This document shows, piece by piece, positions 8,749 to 17,395 of a stretch of DNA of 64,000 bases. The translations under genes were made by a program, and so were the position numbers. The stretch is from an uncultured Bacteroidia bacterium. Lineage in GTDB: Bacteria; Bacteroidota; Bacteroidia; Bacteroidales; UBA932. The stretch is from NCBI GenBank assembly GCA_902769525.1, contig CACXPG010000004.1, positions 124,001-188,000 on the forward strand, given 5' to 3'. The notes beneath the pieces were generated by a model that did not search any database, had not been told where the DNA came from, and worked only from the letters and a program-made list of their open reading frames with translations. Numbering within the stretch: the first letter of the stretch is position 1; every line of letters starts with the position of its first letter.

Positions 8749-9939
8749 TTATTCTTTCCTGTCAAGGCTGACTATATGAGACAGCATAAACATGAAGATA
8801 AAGCACATTCTGTATGAGAACAGCAATGTGGATGTGATGTACCAAAGCAGCATGAAATAGAATATCCTGCCACGCCTTATTGTATACCTCCAGCAAGACA
8901 GATAGAAGGCGATATTGATGATCAGCCCCAAAAAGCCGTATGTGTACACCATATTGCCGTACTCGGAATCGAATATTTCAATAATGGAAATATCGGACGG
9001 TCGGAAAGTGGATGGATCTGCATAGCCTATAAGCAGATGCAGGAAGGAGTTAGGCTGGCCCAGATAATCGGCGAACACCTGAATCTTGAACACGAAACTG
9101 TCGCTCATTCCACCGGCCACATTCAATCCTCGAATGGTTTCGGAAGCGGCAATCATAGCCACCGGCAAGAAAAGGAACAGCAGCAAGATATACATACCGG
9201 CTCTTACCTGCTTGCTGATTGTTTCAGACTTGTAGAGATAATAGCCTGCCAGAACGAACAGCACAACGAATCCTGTGCGGCTTCCTGTCAAAAGCACCGA
9301 TATAAACGCAAAAATCAAAAAACGGAGAACTGAAACAAAACGCTCTTTGCTGTAATCGACAAGGAATAAGGCCACAAGACTTGTAATATATCGCGACGCC
9401 TGATTCGGGTTATGGAAGAGACCGGCCAGACGGAAATTGAAAATACCTCCAAAAGTAATGTTCTCCTTCATGTAGTTGAACATTCTTGTCTCGTTTTCAC
9501 CTGTAGCAGGATAAAGATACTCGTACAACAGCTGCAATGGCTCAAATCCGATAAGGTAGACTATCTGAGACAGAATGATAAAAATCAGCGCTATGTAATA
9601 ATATGCTTTAGGAATAGCCCTTCCTCCTGCAAAAGGGAAGCATATCATCAGCAGCAATATATTGAATCCCATCAATATATACTTGTTTGAGTCGTGGGTG
9701 CCATTATTGATGGAGAATGCTGTCGTGATAACAATTATCCCACAAAACAATATACGCAATAGCTGAACAGACCGAGGAAGCTGAACCCTTTTTTCCGTAA
9801 AGAACAAATAAAGGCACATTATCGGATTAACCAAAAGCAAAGGTGTCGCGATATGCGGCAGGAAAAGCGCTATCAGCAAGCAGATTCCAAGAATGTGTCT
9901 TCGTTCGCCAGTATTTACCGCTAAAGTATCTTGTTCCAT
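8749..9939 (-). CDS. wzy: O-antigen/capsule polymerase (Wzy-like) membrane protein
   Basis: A 396-residue, very hydrophobic protein with roughly ten to twelve membrane segments and a large loop around residues 160-190 containing FRLAGLFHNPNQASRY, the kind of periplasmic 'GLFxNPN' motif seen in the Wzy/O-antigen ligase family (Wzy_C-like). A following TGSRTGFVVL membrane segment also fits the family. It is the only polymerase candidate in the locus, so it most likely joins the flipped repeat units in the periplasm. It lies 6 nt downstream of licD and its stop nearly touches the start of the broken GNAT gene. As usual for Wzy, sequence identity to others will be low. Confidence 0.82.
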   Translation of the reverse strand: MEQDTLAVNTGERRHILGICLLIALFLPHIATPLLLVNPIMCLYLFFTEKRVQLPRSVQLLRILFCGIIVITTAFSINNGTHDSNKYILMGFNILLLMICFPFAGGRAIPKAYYYIALIFIILSQIVYLIGFEPLQLLYEYLYPATGENETRMFNYMKENITFGGIFNFRLAGLFHNPNQASRYITSLVALFLVDYSKERFVSVLRFLIFAFISVLLTGSRTGFVVLFVLAGYYLYKSETISKQVRAGMYILLLFLFLPVAMIAASETIRGLNVAGGMSDSFVFKIQVFADYLGQPNSFLHLLIGYADPSTFRPSDISIIEIFDSEYGNMVYTYGFLGLIINIAFYLSCWRYTIRRGRIFYFMLLWYITSTLLFSYRMCFIFMFMLSHIVSLDRKE

Positions 9940-9945
9940 TTCTAG

Positions 9946-10740
9946 TTATTTCCAGTAATACAAATTAGAGTTGTGCCCCACTCTCTTTTCCTCAGGAGGA
10001 AGTTTCATATAGTCTCCGAAGGTGGACTTCAGGTATGTATGAAAATCCTTGACCGCCATATACTTTCTGTTCTCAAAAGGAATGTCTTCGTAGGATTTGA
10101 AAACTTCAAAAGGTATCGGCTCCTTGTTTATGGTACCGGCCACCATCTCAAAACAGTAAGGGCAATCTGCCTTTTCCTTCTTCTGGGCTATCTTGTTTAT
10201 GCGAACGGCAAGAGAGTTTCTGGACAGCAGAGAGCATAACCAGGCAAAAGGCATCTTGGAAAGTGACAGCCTTGCCGTCTTACGCCTTTTCCATGCAAAA
10301 TTCAGCATCTGCATCCTGTAATAGAAAAGCGCCTTTCCGTGACGCCTCCTGAAATCCTTTAAATCAGCGACCTTGTCCACTGGGAACAAGTCGATGTAAA
10401 CACCGGTACGCTCCACCCCATCCACCAGGGCTACGGTCTGAGGCATGGAAATCTTTGCAAAAGGATATCCCTTGTTGTTCCCCGATTCTATACTTACGAG
10501 TTCGTATGGATGCTTGTCTGCCGTTTCCTTCCAAAGGCTGGCAAAGCGCACATAGTCAGAGCGCAGCATCTGGATGTCAACATCATCGTCCCACGGGATA
10601 TAGCCCCCGTGGCGGACAGCCCCAAGAAGAGTGCCTCCACTTATAGTGTACCTGATGCCATTCTGCCTGCAGAACTTGTCCACATAGTCCAGAATCTGCA
10701 TCTGGAGCTCCTTAAGCTCGTCCAGCAATATCTGTTTCAT
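9946..10740 (-). CDS. licD: LicD-family phosphotransferase (phosphorylcholine/phospho-alditol decoration)
   Basis: A 264-residue LicD protein. The N-terminal half shows the family signature ISGGTLLGAVRHGGYIPWDDDVDI, containing the GG and DDDxD metal-binding residues of a nucleotidyltransferase-like fold. LicD proteins transfer a phosphoryl-alcohol such as phosphocholine or ribitol/glycerol phosphate from a CDP-activated donor to a sugar. The operon also encodes a TagD-like cytidylyltransferase (17396-17800), so CDP-glycerol is a plausible donor; no choline kinase or LicC is visible. The start ATG overlaps the stop of the ATP-grasp gene by one base (TAATG), indicating coupled translation. Confidence 0.87.
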   Translation of the reverse strand: MKQILLDELKELQMQILDYVDKFCRQNGIRYTISGGTLLGAVRHGGYIPWDDDVDIQMLRSDYVRFASLWKETADKHPYELVSIESGNNKGYPFAKISMPQTVALVDGVERTGVYIDLFPVDKVADLKDFRRRHGKALFYYRMQMLNFAWKRRKTARLSLSKMPFAWLCSLLSRNSLAVRINKIAQKKEKADCPYCFEMVAGTINKEPIPFEVFKSYEDIPFENRKYMAVKDFHTYLKSTFGDYMKLPPEEKRVGHNSNLYYWK

Positions 10741-11954
10741 TACTTCTTCTTCAACAGTTTTCGCAGTTCCCTCTTGAGTTTCTGCTTACGGATATACCTC
10801 TCAAGTTTCCGGTGAGGCCTCGGATCGGAGTTGTCATACACAAAATGAATGTCTGCAGAAGACAAGATGTTGCGGCACTCCTTTTCTGTGATATGATAGA
10901 AACTCCAGTCATCTATACACATACGCTCATTAACGTATGTTGCTGTTCCTGAAACCGTACCCGAAAAGTTCTCAAAGGATTCCCCGCGGAAAGACCTTAC
11001 CAGCATATCGGGCAGGTTCACTCCCATCCTGGTTACGGCATAGCCCGATCCTCCGAAACGGAAGTTCATTTCTCCGAAATACATCTTCCCGCCGCTCTCA
11101 TAAAAGTCTATGTCGAAAAGGCCGTGAAATCCGACACCTGCCACATATTCCCTGAACTTTGAAAGAATCTCCTCGAAACCGTCAACAGGCTTTACTATTC
11201 CCTGCCTTGCGATTCCGAAATGGCTCTTGCTGTTTACGATAAACTCTATTATTGCAGGAATAACCACGTTTTTCCCGTCAGAGAAACCGACAACTGCATA
11301 CTCCGTGTCTATATGCTTGTAATCCTCCACAAGAACGTTGGTGTCCAGCATTCCGGCCACCTTGTCCAGGACTCTGAGCAAATCCGCTTCACTGCCGCAT
11401 CGCCTGAGGAACTGCTTTCCGCCGCTGATTGTCGCCAACGGCTTTGTAAAGCAAGGATAGGAAATGTTTTCAGGCAATTCATACTGCCCGTTCTTTATTT
11501 CAACGATTACTCCCTCAGCAACATTAAGGCCTATCTTGCGGGCGTGTTCCTTCTGGACTGTCTTGTCCATCCAGTGAATTACAGAACCTTGATAATCATT
11601 GATATTCGGGAAAACGAACCTCTCCCTGAGAAGATCCTTGTTGTCATCCACCACGGCAGCGGAGAAGTCACTGTCCGGGATCAGAATCGTCTTTTGGTCA
11701 GGATCGGTGCACTTCTCAAGCAGGAGGCGTATCAGACCGTTTTTGTCTTTTGCCTGGCAATAGTAGTATCTGCTTACATACTTGCTGCAGCAGTCTATAG
11801 GCTTTCCTCCCTCAAAGCGCAGGAATCTTCCCATCCTGCCGTGAAATACCATAGAAACAACTATGATTTCACAGCCGGAAGATGCCAGAGACCTGATTAT
11901 TCCAAGCCTCGACGTATAACCGTGCCCTATTATTACAACTTTCTGTCTGCCCAT
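10740..11954 (-). CDS. ATP-grasp family ligase
   Basis: A 404-residue ATP-grasp protein. An N-terminal Rossmann-like region (VVIIGHGYTSRLGIIR) precedes PDSDFSAAVV, the ATP-grasp subdomain with YPCFTKPLATISGGKQ (phosphate-binding lysine and flexible loop) and VLVEDYK, and the metal-binding end FDIDFYESGGKMYFGEMNFR with the acidic D...E.N pattern. Such enzymes make amide or thioester bonds through an acyl-phosphate. The C-terminal 30 residues are lysine and arginine rich. In a capsule operon it may ligate an amino acid to a uronic acid or amino sugar. Neighbouring GNAT and LicD genes overlap or nearly touch it. The substrate is unknown. Confidence 0.83.
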   Translation of the reverse strand: MGRQKVVIIGHGYTSRLGIIRSLASSGCEIIVVSMVFHGRMGRFLRFEGGKPIDCCSKYVSRYYYCQAKDKNGLIRLLLEKCTDPDQKTILIPDSDFSAAVVDDNKDLLRERFVFPNINDYQGSVIHWMDKTVQKEHARKIGLNVAEGVIVEIKNGQYELPENISYPCFTKPLATISGGKQFLRRCGSEADLLRVLDKVAGMLDTNVLVEDYKHIDTEYAVVGFSDGKNVVIPAIIEFIVNSKSHFGIARQGIVKPVDGFEEILSKFREYVAGVGFHGLFDIDFYESGGKMYFGEMNFRFGGSGYAVTRMGVNLPDMLVRSFRGESFENFSGTVSGTATYVNERMCIDDWSFYHITEKECRNILSSADIHFVYDNSDPRPHRKLERYIRKQKLKRELRKLLKKK

Positions 11955-11959
11955 TTATT

Positions 11960-12568
11960 CTAGATACCGAATCTTTTGACTCTGCCCTTAACCGGATCCA
12001 TCCTATAACGGATTTTAGTCTTGATCTTAGACAGAGCAAAACGCATTTTTATATACCAGTCCGAATAAGGGCATTTGTCAAGCCACTTTGTTCTGACGAT
12101 ATTAAAATGATCTTTATAGGCCTTAAGCTCGACAAAGTGGTAACCTTCCTGCCTGGTGATTTTCAGCATTCTGGCATTTCTCTCATTTGTGTCTCGGCTC
12201 AACACCGAAAGCCCCATCTGTCTTGCGGTAGCCTCGGCAAGCTCATATAAAGACCTGTAAATTCCCTTTCCACTGTACTCTGGAAGAACAGCGCCAAAAC
12301 ACATATAACCGTACTGTCCTTTATTATACCACCTGTATCCAGATCTTTTCACCAGCGCCAGCGTACCGACAACCTTCTCCCCGTCCAGAGCAGTAAACAT
12401 TACGCCGTTGTCCCCCACCTTGTTCCTGACTTCCTCGCCTGAAAGAGACGGATATGACATAATTATCCCGTTCTCGCGATTCTTTTCGTGAGCTTTCCAC
12501 AGCACATCACGAATCTCTTCCCAAGACACGTTGTCCGGCTTTTTCGAAATAACGATAGAACTGTCCAT
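11960..12568 (-). CDS. GNAT-family N-acetyltransferase
   Basis: A 202-residue protein with a GNAT core: beta-strands around MFTALDGEKVVGTLALV, a YMCFGAVLPEYSGKGIYRSL segment carrying the acetyl-CoA pyrophosphate loop (a Q/RxxGxG/A-like motif here as YSGKGI), then SRDTNERNARMLKIT. The basic C-terminal 45 residues (KIKTKIRYRM..KGRVKRFG) are unusual and might contact membrane or polyanion. It sits 5 nt upstream of the ATP-grasp gene, so the pair may act on the same substituent. Likely role: acyl transfer to an amino group on a nucleotide sugar or on the amino acid handled by the ATP-grasp enzyme. The acceptor is not predictable. Confidence 0.8.
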   Translation of the reverse strand: MDSSIVISKKPDNVSWEEIRDVLWKAHEKNRENGIIMSYPSLSGEEVRNKVGDNGVMFTALDGEKVVGTLALVKRSGYRWYNKGQYGYMCFGAVLPEYSGKGIYRSLYELAEATARQMGLSVLSRDTNERNARMLKITRQEGYHFVELKAYKDHFNIVRTKWLDKCPYSDWYIKMRFALSKIKTKIRYRMDPVKGRVKRFGI

Positions 12569-12575
12569 CAGTCAA

Positions 12576-13724
12576 CTAAATCAAATTGCGCTTTTTCAGA
12601 ATATGACGCCACACATAAAACATATCTTCAGACCGGCGCCCTCCCATAATAACATTGAAGTTGCGGATACAGTGAGCATCTGAATATGAACGCAGCATCC
12701 ACTTGTGATACAGTTTTGGAAACAGCGACCGGAATACTATCCTGAAAGGATATCGCCCCTTATAAGTAGTCAAATAATTGAACATTATTTCTTTTGACTT
12801 CCTCTCCTCGAACAAAGAAACTAAAAAGTCCTCGTCGCAGAGCTTTTTGCCCCTTTCATAAAACTCTGACAGATCCTGGTTCTTGTCATATTCCAGCACG
12901 TTACCGACAATGTTTATAAGATGGTTCTTAACTTCAAATCCACTGTCTGTCAGTTGTATTTCTGCTATCAGGCCATGCTTTGTCAAATTCGGAAACTTTT
13001 TTTGGCGGGCGAAAAGGAAATTGCCTTGGCCATAAAGTAGATATGATCCATTATATTTCTCTGCGCAGCTTATGCAATGAGTATGCTGAGCGGTAATGAA
13101 ATCAGCTCCGCAGTCGGCCATCCTGTGGAATCTGGTTCGTGTCTGAGGCGTGGTATAAGGAAAATATTCAGCCCCTCCGTGATAAATCACAATAAGGAAA
13201 TCGTGAGATTTCTTTAGCTCTTTTATTTCGTTACAGACGATATACTCATCATAGATGTTCGCACCGGGGCTATCCTTGCCGGCTTTGTTGAAAAACAGCT
13301 CGGAAACATTATAGATACAGACTTTTTTGCCTCCAACTTCTACACTGATGTGTGTCTTGATGGAATCCTGGTCAATGCCAGCACCGACATAGTCTATTCC
13401 CGCCTTTTCCAGAATGCTGACAGTGTCTTCATAGCCTTTTTTCAGGAAATCAGTCGTATGGTTATTTGCCAGAGCCACGGCTTTCACGCCAAGATTCTTT
13501 ATTCCATTAACCGTTTGGGAAGGCGCCTTGATTCCAGGACCGTCCTTGAACAGCATCTTGTCACTGTCCGTCAGCGGCCCTTCCAGGTTAAAAATGGAGT
13601 AATCCGCTTCTGCAAACATATTGCAGATTTCATTGCCAAATAAAGCCCTGGCATCTCCTTGCTCAAACAATGAATAGTTGCCCTCGGAAGGAAGCAGATC
13701 GCCTGCAATCAGTATTTTGCTCAT
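12576..13724 (-). CDS. CapA-family metallophosphoesterase-like protein (paralogue 1)
   Basis: A 382-residue CapA/PgsA-type protein. Family motifs in order: IAGDLLPSEG, FNLEGPLTD, ALANNHTTDF, IYHGGAEYFPY, TAQHTHCI and LYGQGNFLF, which carry the metal ligands of the calcineurin-like fold. No signal peptide or transmembrane anchor is evident, unlike Bacillus CapA. Known relatives are linked to poly-gamma-glutamate synthesis or release, but no CapB/C homologue is present here, so this copy probably serves the polysaccharide. It is clearly paralogous to the gene at 15214-16365: many motifs are word-for-word alike, and the two flank the flippase gene. The start is ATG at 13722-13724, 26 nt after the flippase stop. 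Confidence 0.85.
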   Translation of the reverse strand: MSKILIAGDLLPSEGNYSLFEQGDARALFGNEICNMFAEADYSIFNLEGPLTDSDKMLFKDGPGIKAPSQTVNGIKNLGVKAVALANNHTTDFLKKGYEDTVSILEKAGIDYVGAGIDQDSIKTHISVEVGGKKVCIYNVSELFFNKAGKDSPGANIYDEYIVCNEIKELKKSHDFLIVIYHGGAEYFPYTTPQTRTRFHRMADCGADFITAQHTHCISCAEKYNGSYLLYGQGNFLFARQKKFPNLTKHGLIAEIQLTDSGFEVKNHLINIVGNVLEYDKNQDLSEFYERGKKLCDEDFLVSLFEERKSKEIMFNYLTTYKGRYPFRIVFRSLFPKLYHKWMLRSYSDAHCIRNFNVIMGGRRSEDMFYVWRHILKKRNLI

Positions 13725-13750
13725 AAATAATCCAATAATGAAGACACTAA

Positions 13751-15214
13751 CTATCTTTTGAATTTAGACACAACCATTTCTACAAACAACTGCTTGCAGT
13801 AAGGCAAAGACTCATTTTTAAACAGAACAGAACCGCCGACAAACACAAGCAGAAAAACAACGAGCTGTATAGCGGCGGTTAAATAGAAACCAAGCCCAGG
13901 AATTAAACTAACTGCATAGCCGGCAGCAAAGGCTAACAGCGACAGCAGCAGGTTTGGAAAAATGCCTTTTAACTGGTCCAAAAATGTATAACCAATATAC
14001 TTTGAAACAAGACCTGCATTGATGAAATAAATAAGCCAGGACTGGAGAACCATTCCGAACAACAGGCCGTGCATGCCAAACAGCCACAATCCACCTATCA
14101 TAAGCACTAAACCCGCCACCCTCTTGACTATGTTCCAGTAGAAAAACAGACGGCTCTTGCCTATTGCCAAAATCGGCTGCGAATTTACTGACTGAAGACA
14201 AATGGCTAGGCCAGCCAGACACAGAATCTGGAAGAACGGGATACTGTCCATCCACCTGTCTGTATATAAGATGATAAATATAGGCTTTGCCAAAAGTATA
14301 AGCAGGAACAACAGCGGAAATGAGATAAATGATATCGTCATTGTCAAACGGCGGATCATTGAAATAAGCCGAGAGTTATTGTCCTGTACCTCGGCATAAA
14401 GAGGGTAAGATACCTGCTCAACAACTTGAGATATGCTGTGGGATGAGAGGTGTTCTGTTGTCAAGGCCTTTGAATAGTAGCCCATCACAGAAGGGCTGAA
14501 AAACTTTCCGATCAGAAGTCCTTGAATATTGTTGCAGATGTTCCTTAGCAAAGAAGAAAGAAGAGTGTAGAAGCCAAATGAGAAAAGTTCCTTGAAAGAC
14601 TTTTTTGAGAACCTGAGCAACGGGAGCCATTTGTTTGTTACCCAGTAAATGATGGTCGGGAGAGAAACCGTAATAAAGTTTTGCGCAACCAGAGACCACA
14701 CTCCATACCCGTTATATGCCATCAATATCGTAACGGTTACAGAAACAATGCAGGTAATAACCATCACGATGGCTATTTTCTTGAATTTTAACTGCTTGCG
14801 CAGAATATTAGCCTGAACCGTACATAGAGCATAGAAAATTAGCACGATACCCTGAACCCGCAACACGTCGCTCAAAAGAGGCATATTGTAGAACCTGGCA
14901 ATGGCAGGAGCTGAAAAATACAGGACTATGTACAGGAAGACCGCTACCGCAATGTTCCAGTAAAATACGGTTGAATAATCGTCCTGAGTCGGCCTTTTTT
15001 TCTGAATCAGCGCAGAACCGAATCCTCCGTTGACTATAGACTCTGACACCACCATAAAGATAGCCAGCATTCCGATGCAGCCATAATCCGTAGGCGTCAG
15101 CAAACGCGCCAGTACAATACCGGAAATGAACGTTACTAAAATGGTCAAATACTTTTGAATAGCAGTCCAAACCATACCGTTGGCTGCCTCTTTCTTCAAA
15201 TTCTTCTGACCCAT
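13751..15214 (-). CDS. wzx: Wzx-type polysaccharide flippase (MATE/MVF superfamily)
   Basis: A 487-residue protein with about 12-14 hydrophobic helices and the usual N-terminal pattern of Bacteroidota flippases: GMVWTAIQKYLTILVTFIS, LARLLTPTDYGCIGML, and GFGSALIQKKRPTQDDYST. It would move the undecaprenyl-linked repeat unit across the inner membrane before Wzy polymerisation. The start chosen (ATG 15212-15214) overlaps the stop of the upstream CapA gene by one base (TAATG); an in-frame ATG ten codons earlier lies inside that gene and is less likely. The gene is visibly richer in A and T than the surrounding transport genes, a common mark of transferred polysaccharide-core genes. Confidence 0.9.
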   Translation of the reverse strand: MGQKNLKKEAANGMVWTAIQKYLTILVTFISGIVLARLLTPTDYGCIGMLAIFMVVSESIVNGGFGSALIQKKRPTQDDYSTVFYWNIAVAVFLYIVLYFSAPAIARFYNMPLLSDVLRVQGIVLIFYALCTVQANILRKQLKFKKIAIVMVITCIVSVTVTILMAYNGYGVWSLVAQNFITVSLPTIIYWVTNKWLPLLRFSKKSFKELFSFGFYTLLSSLLRNICNNIQGLLIGKFFSPSVMGYYSKALTTEHLSSHSISQVVEQVSYPLYAEVQDNNSRLISMIRRLTMTISFISFPLLFLLILLAKPIFIILYTDRWMDSIPFFQILCLAGLAICLQSVNSQPILAIGKSRLFFYWNIVKRVAGLVLMIGGLWLFGMHGLLFGMVLQSWLIYFINAGLVSKYIGYTFLDQLKGIFPNLLLSLLAFAAGYAVSLIPGLGFYLTAAIQLVVFLLVFVGGSVLFKNESLPYCKQLFVEMVVSKFKR

Positions 15215-16365
15215 TACTTGATTTTTTTTAGCATATAGCCCCAAATAGCCTTTCTTTCCTGCTGGTAATACTCGCTTTCAGCAGCTTTGTAATTCCTTAG
15301 AATCTGTTCCTTGGAATAAGATTTCATTAGAATCTTCCTGAAGAAACCTGGCATAAACTTCCTTAAAAACTTGCTAAAAGGAAGAAAGCCCTTATGTTGG
15401 AGGATGACCCCAGGAAGAAAGTCGCGGACTTTCATCTTCTCGTATTCGGAATCCAGGAACTGAGAATCTGTCACCTTTTTGCTCCTTTCATAGAAAGAGT
15501 CCAGAGACTGATCTTCGGCATATCTGACAATATCGCCGTCGATTACTGTCCGGTGCTTTACTACTTCAACTTTATCGGCTCCGAAAACTATCTGTACGAG
15601 CAGTCCCTCTTTCAGCATCGGGTTTTCAACTCTCTGTCTCGAAAAAAGAAAGTTTCCCTGGCCATACAGCAGATAAGAACCTTTGTAATACTCTTCACAT
15701 CCAATACAATGAGTATGTTGAGCTGTGATGAAATCGGCACCGTTATCAACCATCCTGTGAAAGTGCTTCTTGAGCAAATTCGTCGGATATGGGAAGAATT
15801 CAGATCCGCCGTGATAGATAACTATCACATAATCACTGCACTTTTTCAATTCAGCGATATCCCGGCATACAGTATAGTCTTCATATATGTTGGCTCCTGG
15901 TGATTTAGCGGAAGGAACATTGAAAAAGCATTCGGAAACATTGTAAAACGACACCCTGTGACCTTCAATGTTCACCGTTAAAGATTTCCTTATTTCACTT
16001 TCACTTGGACCGGTTCCAAAATGTTGTATTCCGGCAGATTCAAAAGATTTTACAGTATCACTATAACCCTGAGGACCAAAGTCCAGGATATGGTTATTGG
16101 CTAATGCTACAGCATTCAGCCCCAGGTTTTTGATTCCAGGCATAAAAGAAGGAGATGCCTTGATTCTGGCCCCAACTTTTTCCCCTTTGACATTACAGTC
16201 TGTAAGCGTCCCCTCAAAATTCGCGACAGAATAAGCGGAATTTCTGAACAGAGAACAAATCCTCTCCCCGTAAATTGAACTCACATCTCCCTTCTCGAAG
16301 AGTTCTCTCACATCACCAGAGGGAAACAAATCCCCAGCAATTAAAACATAATTATGCGGTTCCAT
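15214..16365 (-). CDS. CapA-family metallophosphoesterase-like protein (paralogue 2)
   Basis: A 383-residue sister of the CapA protein at 12576-13724. The motifs IAGDLFPSGDV, NFEGTLTD, ALANNHILDF, IYHGGSEFFPY, TAQHTHCIGC and LYGQGNFLFSRQ follow the same order and spacing, and shared C-terminal text (YSKEQILRNYKA against YSDAHCIRNFNV) shows that they arose by duplication. No signal peptide is visible. With the lipoprotein metallophosphoesterase just upstream this makes three phosphoesterase-fold proteins in about 5 kb. They may hydrolyse a phosphodiester or amide in the precursor or act in amino-acid decoration; the real reaction of CapA-like proteins in polysaccharide operons is not established. 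The stop overlaps the flippase start. Confidence 0.85.
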   Translation of the reverse strand: MEPHNYVLIAGDLFPSGDVRELFEKGDVSSIYGERICSLFRNSAYSVANFEGTLTDCNVKGEKVGARIKASPSFMPGIKNLGLNAVALANNHILDFGPQGYSDTVKSFESAGIQHFGTGPSESEIRKSLTVNIEGHRVSFYNVSECFFNVPSAKSPGANIYEDYTVCRDIAELKKCSDYVIVIYHGGSEFFPYPTNLLKKHFHRMVDNGADFITAQHTHCIGCEEYYKGSYLLYGQGNFLFSRQRVENPMLKEGLLVQIVFGADKVEVVKHRTVIDGDIVRYAEDQSLDSFYERSKKVTDSQFLDSEYEKMKVRDFLPGVILQHKGFLPFSKFLRKFMPGFFRKILMKSYSKEQILRNYKAAESEYYQQERKAIWGYMLKKIK

Positions 16366-16393
16366 CAGTAATCAGCGATAATAAAAAGGATTC

Positions 16394-17392
16394 CTAATAG
16401 TTGTACTGGAAAGAGAACAATATTTCCTTGTTTTCCCAGTACTTACGGGTTTTAGTGTTGTAAATGCTGACGTAAGCGTTATCGTCTCCCTTCGGGAATT
16501 TCCACAGCATCAGCCAGTTGTCGTACTGGTAAGCAGCTTCCTGGATATTGTGCTCGATTTGAGGCACTTCTCTTCCGAAGTCATTTTCGGTCAAGGTAAG
16601 GTTATACAGACCGCCCACATGGCCGCAGAGAACGCCCACTATGTTGTCATTACACTTGATGAGCTTGTTCCAGAGCTCTGTAGGAGTCGTGTAGGAAGAA
16701 TTGCGGATCCTTGCCTTGCACTTGAGGTTGGAAACCCTAAGCCCGCCGCCTTTTTCAAGATACTCGTGGTTAATAACGAAGAATTTTTCGTCAGGATGAG
16801 TCGAAACATACTCGACAGCCCAGTCCACAACCTCCTTTCTCGGGCCGAACTCCAGAATCAGGAAATTAAGGCTGTGGCCGTTTATCTCATTCTTTATGAA
16901 CACGTTCTCCATACGCCCTTGCTCAAAAAACTCTACCGCGTTCTTCACTGCTGACGGAAATTTCACATAGGAATTGAACAAGGTAGAATACCTGTTGTCT
17001 ATGTACTTTCCTTCCACCCAGGTATAGTCGTGGTCTCCTGTGCAAGAGTAAAAAGGAATTTTGGCTGTAAGTGGCGTCATGCAGTCAAGGAAAGTCTTCC
17101 ACTGGACAGGATCATTATTGTCCGAGATATCGCCGGTGTGAAGGACACAGGAAAAGTTCTTGTAGTACTCCACCTGCTGATAAATCCAGCCAATGGAACG
17201 CTGGAATGCAGCGGTGGCCTTTGGAACGTTTGTATATATCTGAAGGTCACCGAAGACAGCGATATAGGTAGAATTGGCATCTATGATATAGTCATATTCA
17301 GGCCCTTCAGGAACAGGATCGGTTTCAGGAATATATCCCTTTGAACAGGAAAGCAGAAGGGACAATGCCGCAAGTAATGAAACAATTCGCAT
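16394..17392 (-). CDS. Calcineurin-like metallophosphoesterase, predicted lipoprotein
   Basis: A 332-residue protein with a lipoprotein signal (hydrophobic segment, then LLLSCSKG with Cys16), so it is probably anchored in the outer or inner membrane facing the periplasm. Metallophosphoesterase blocks follow in order: VFGDLQ, LHTGDISDNND, CTGDHDYTW, VINHEYLEKG and LCGHVGGLYN, matching GDxH, GDxxD, GNHE/D, H and GHxH with some substitutions (Gln in the first block, Gly in the last). It should hydrolyse a phosphate ester with two metal ions. Because the operon makes a CDP-activated alcohol and has LicD, a periplasmic phosphodiesterase trimming phospho-alditol groups is an attractive idea, though unproven. 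It sits 3 nt after the TagD-like gene. Confidence 0.82.
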   Translation of the reverse strand: MRIVSLLAALSLLLSCSKGYIPETDPVPEGPEYDYIIDANSTYIAVFGDLQIYTNVPKATAAFQRSIGWIYQQVEYYKNFSCVLHTGDISDNNDPVQWKTFLDCMTPLTAKIPFYSCTGDHDYTWVEGKYIDNRYSTLFNSYVKFPSAVKNAVEFFEQGRMENVFIKNEINGHSLNFLILEFGPRKEVVDWAVEYVSTHPDEKFFVINHEYLEKGGGLRVSNLKCKARIRNSSYTTPTELWNKLIKCNDNIVGVLCGHVGGLYNLTLTENDFGREVPQIEHNIQEAAYQYDNWLMLWKFPKGDDNAYVSIYNTKTRKYWENKEILFSFQYNY

Positions 17393-17395
17393 CTT

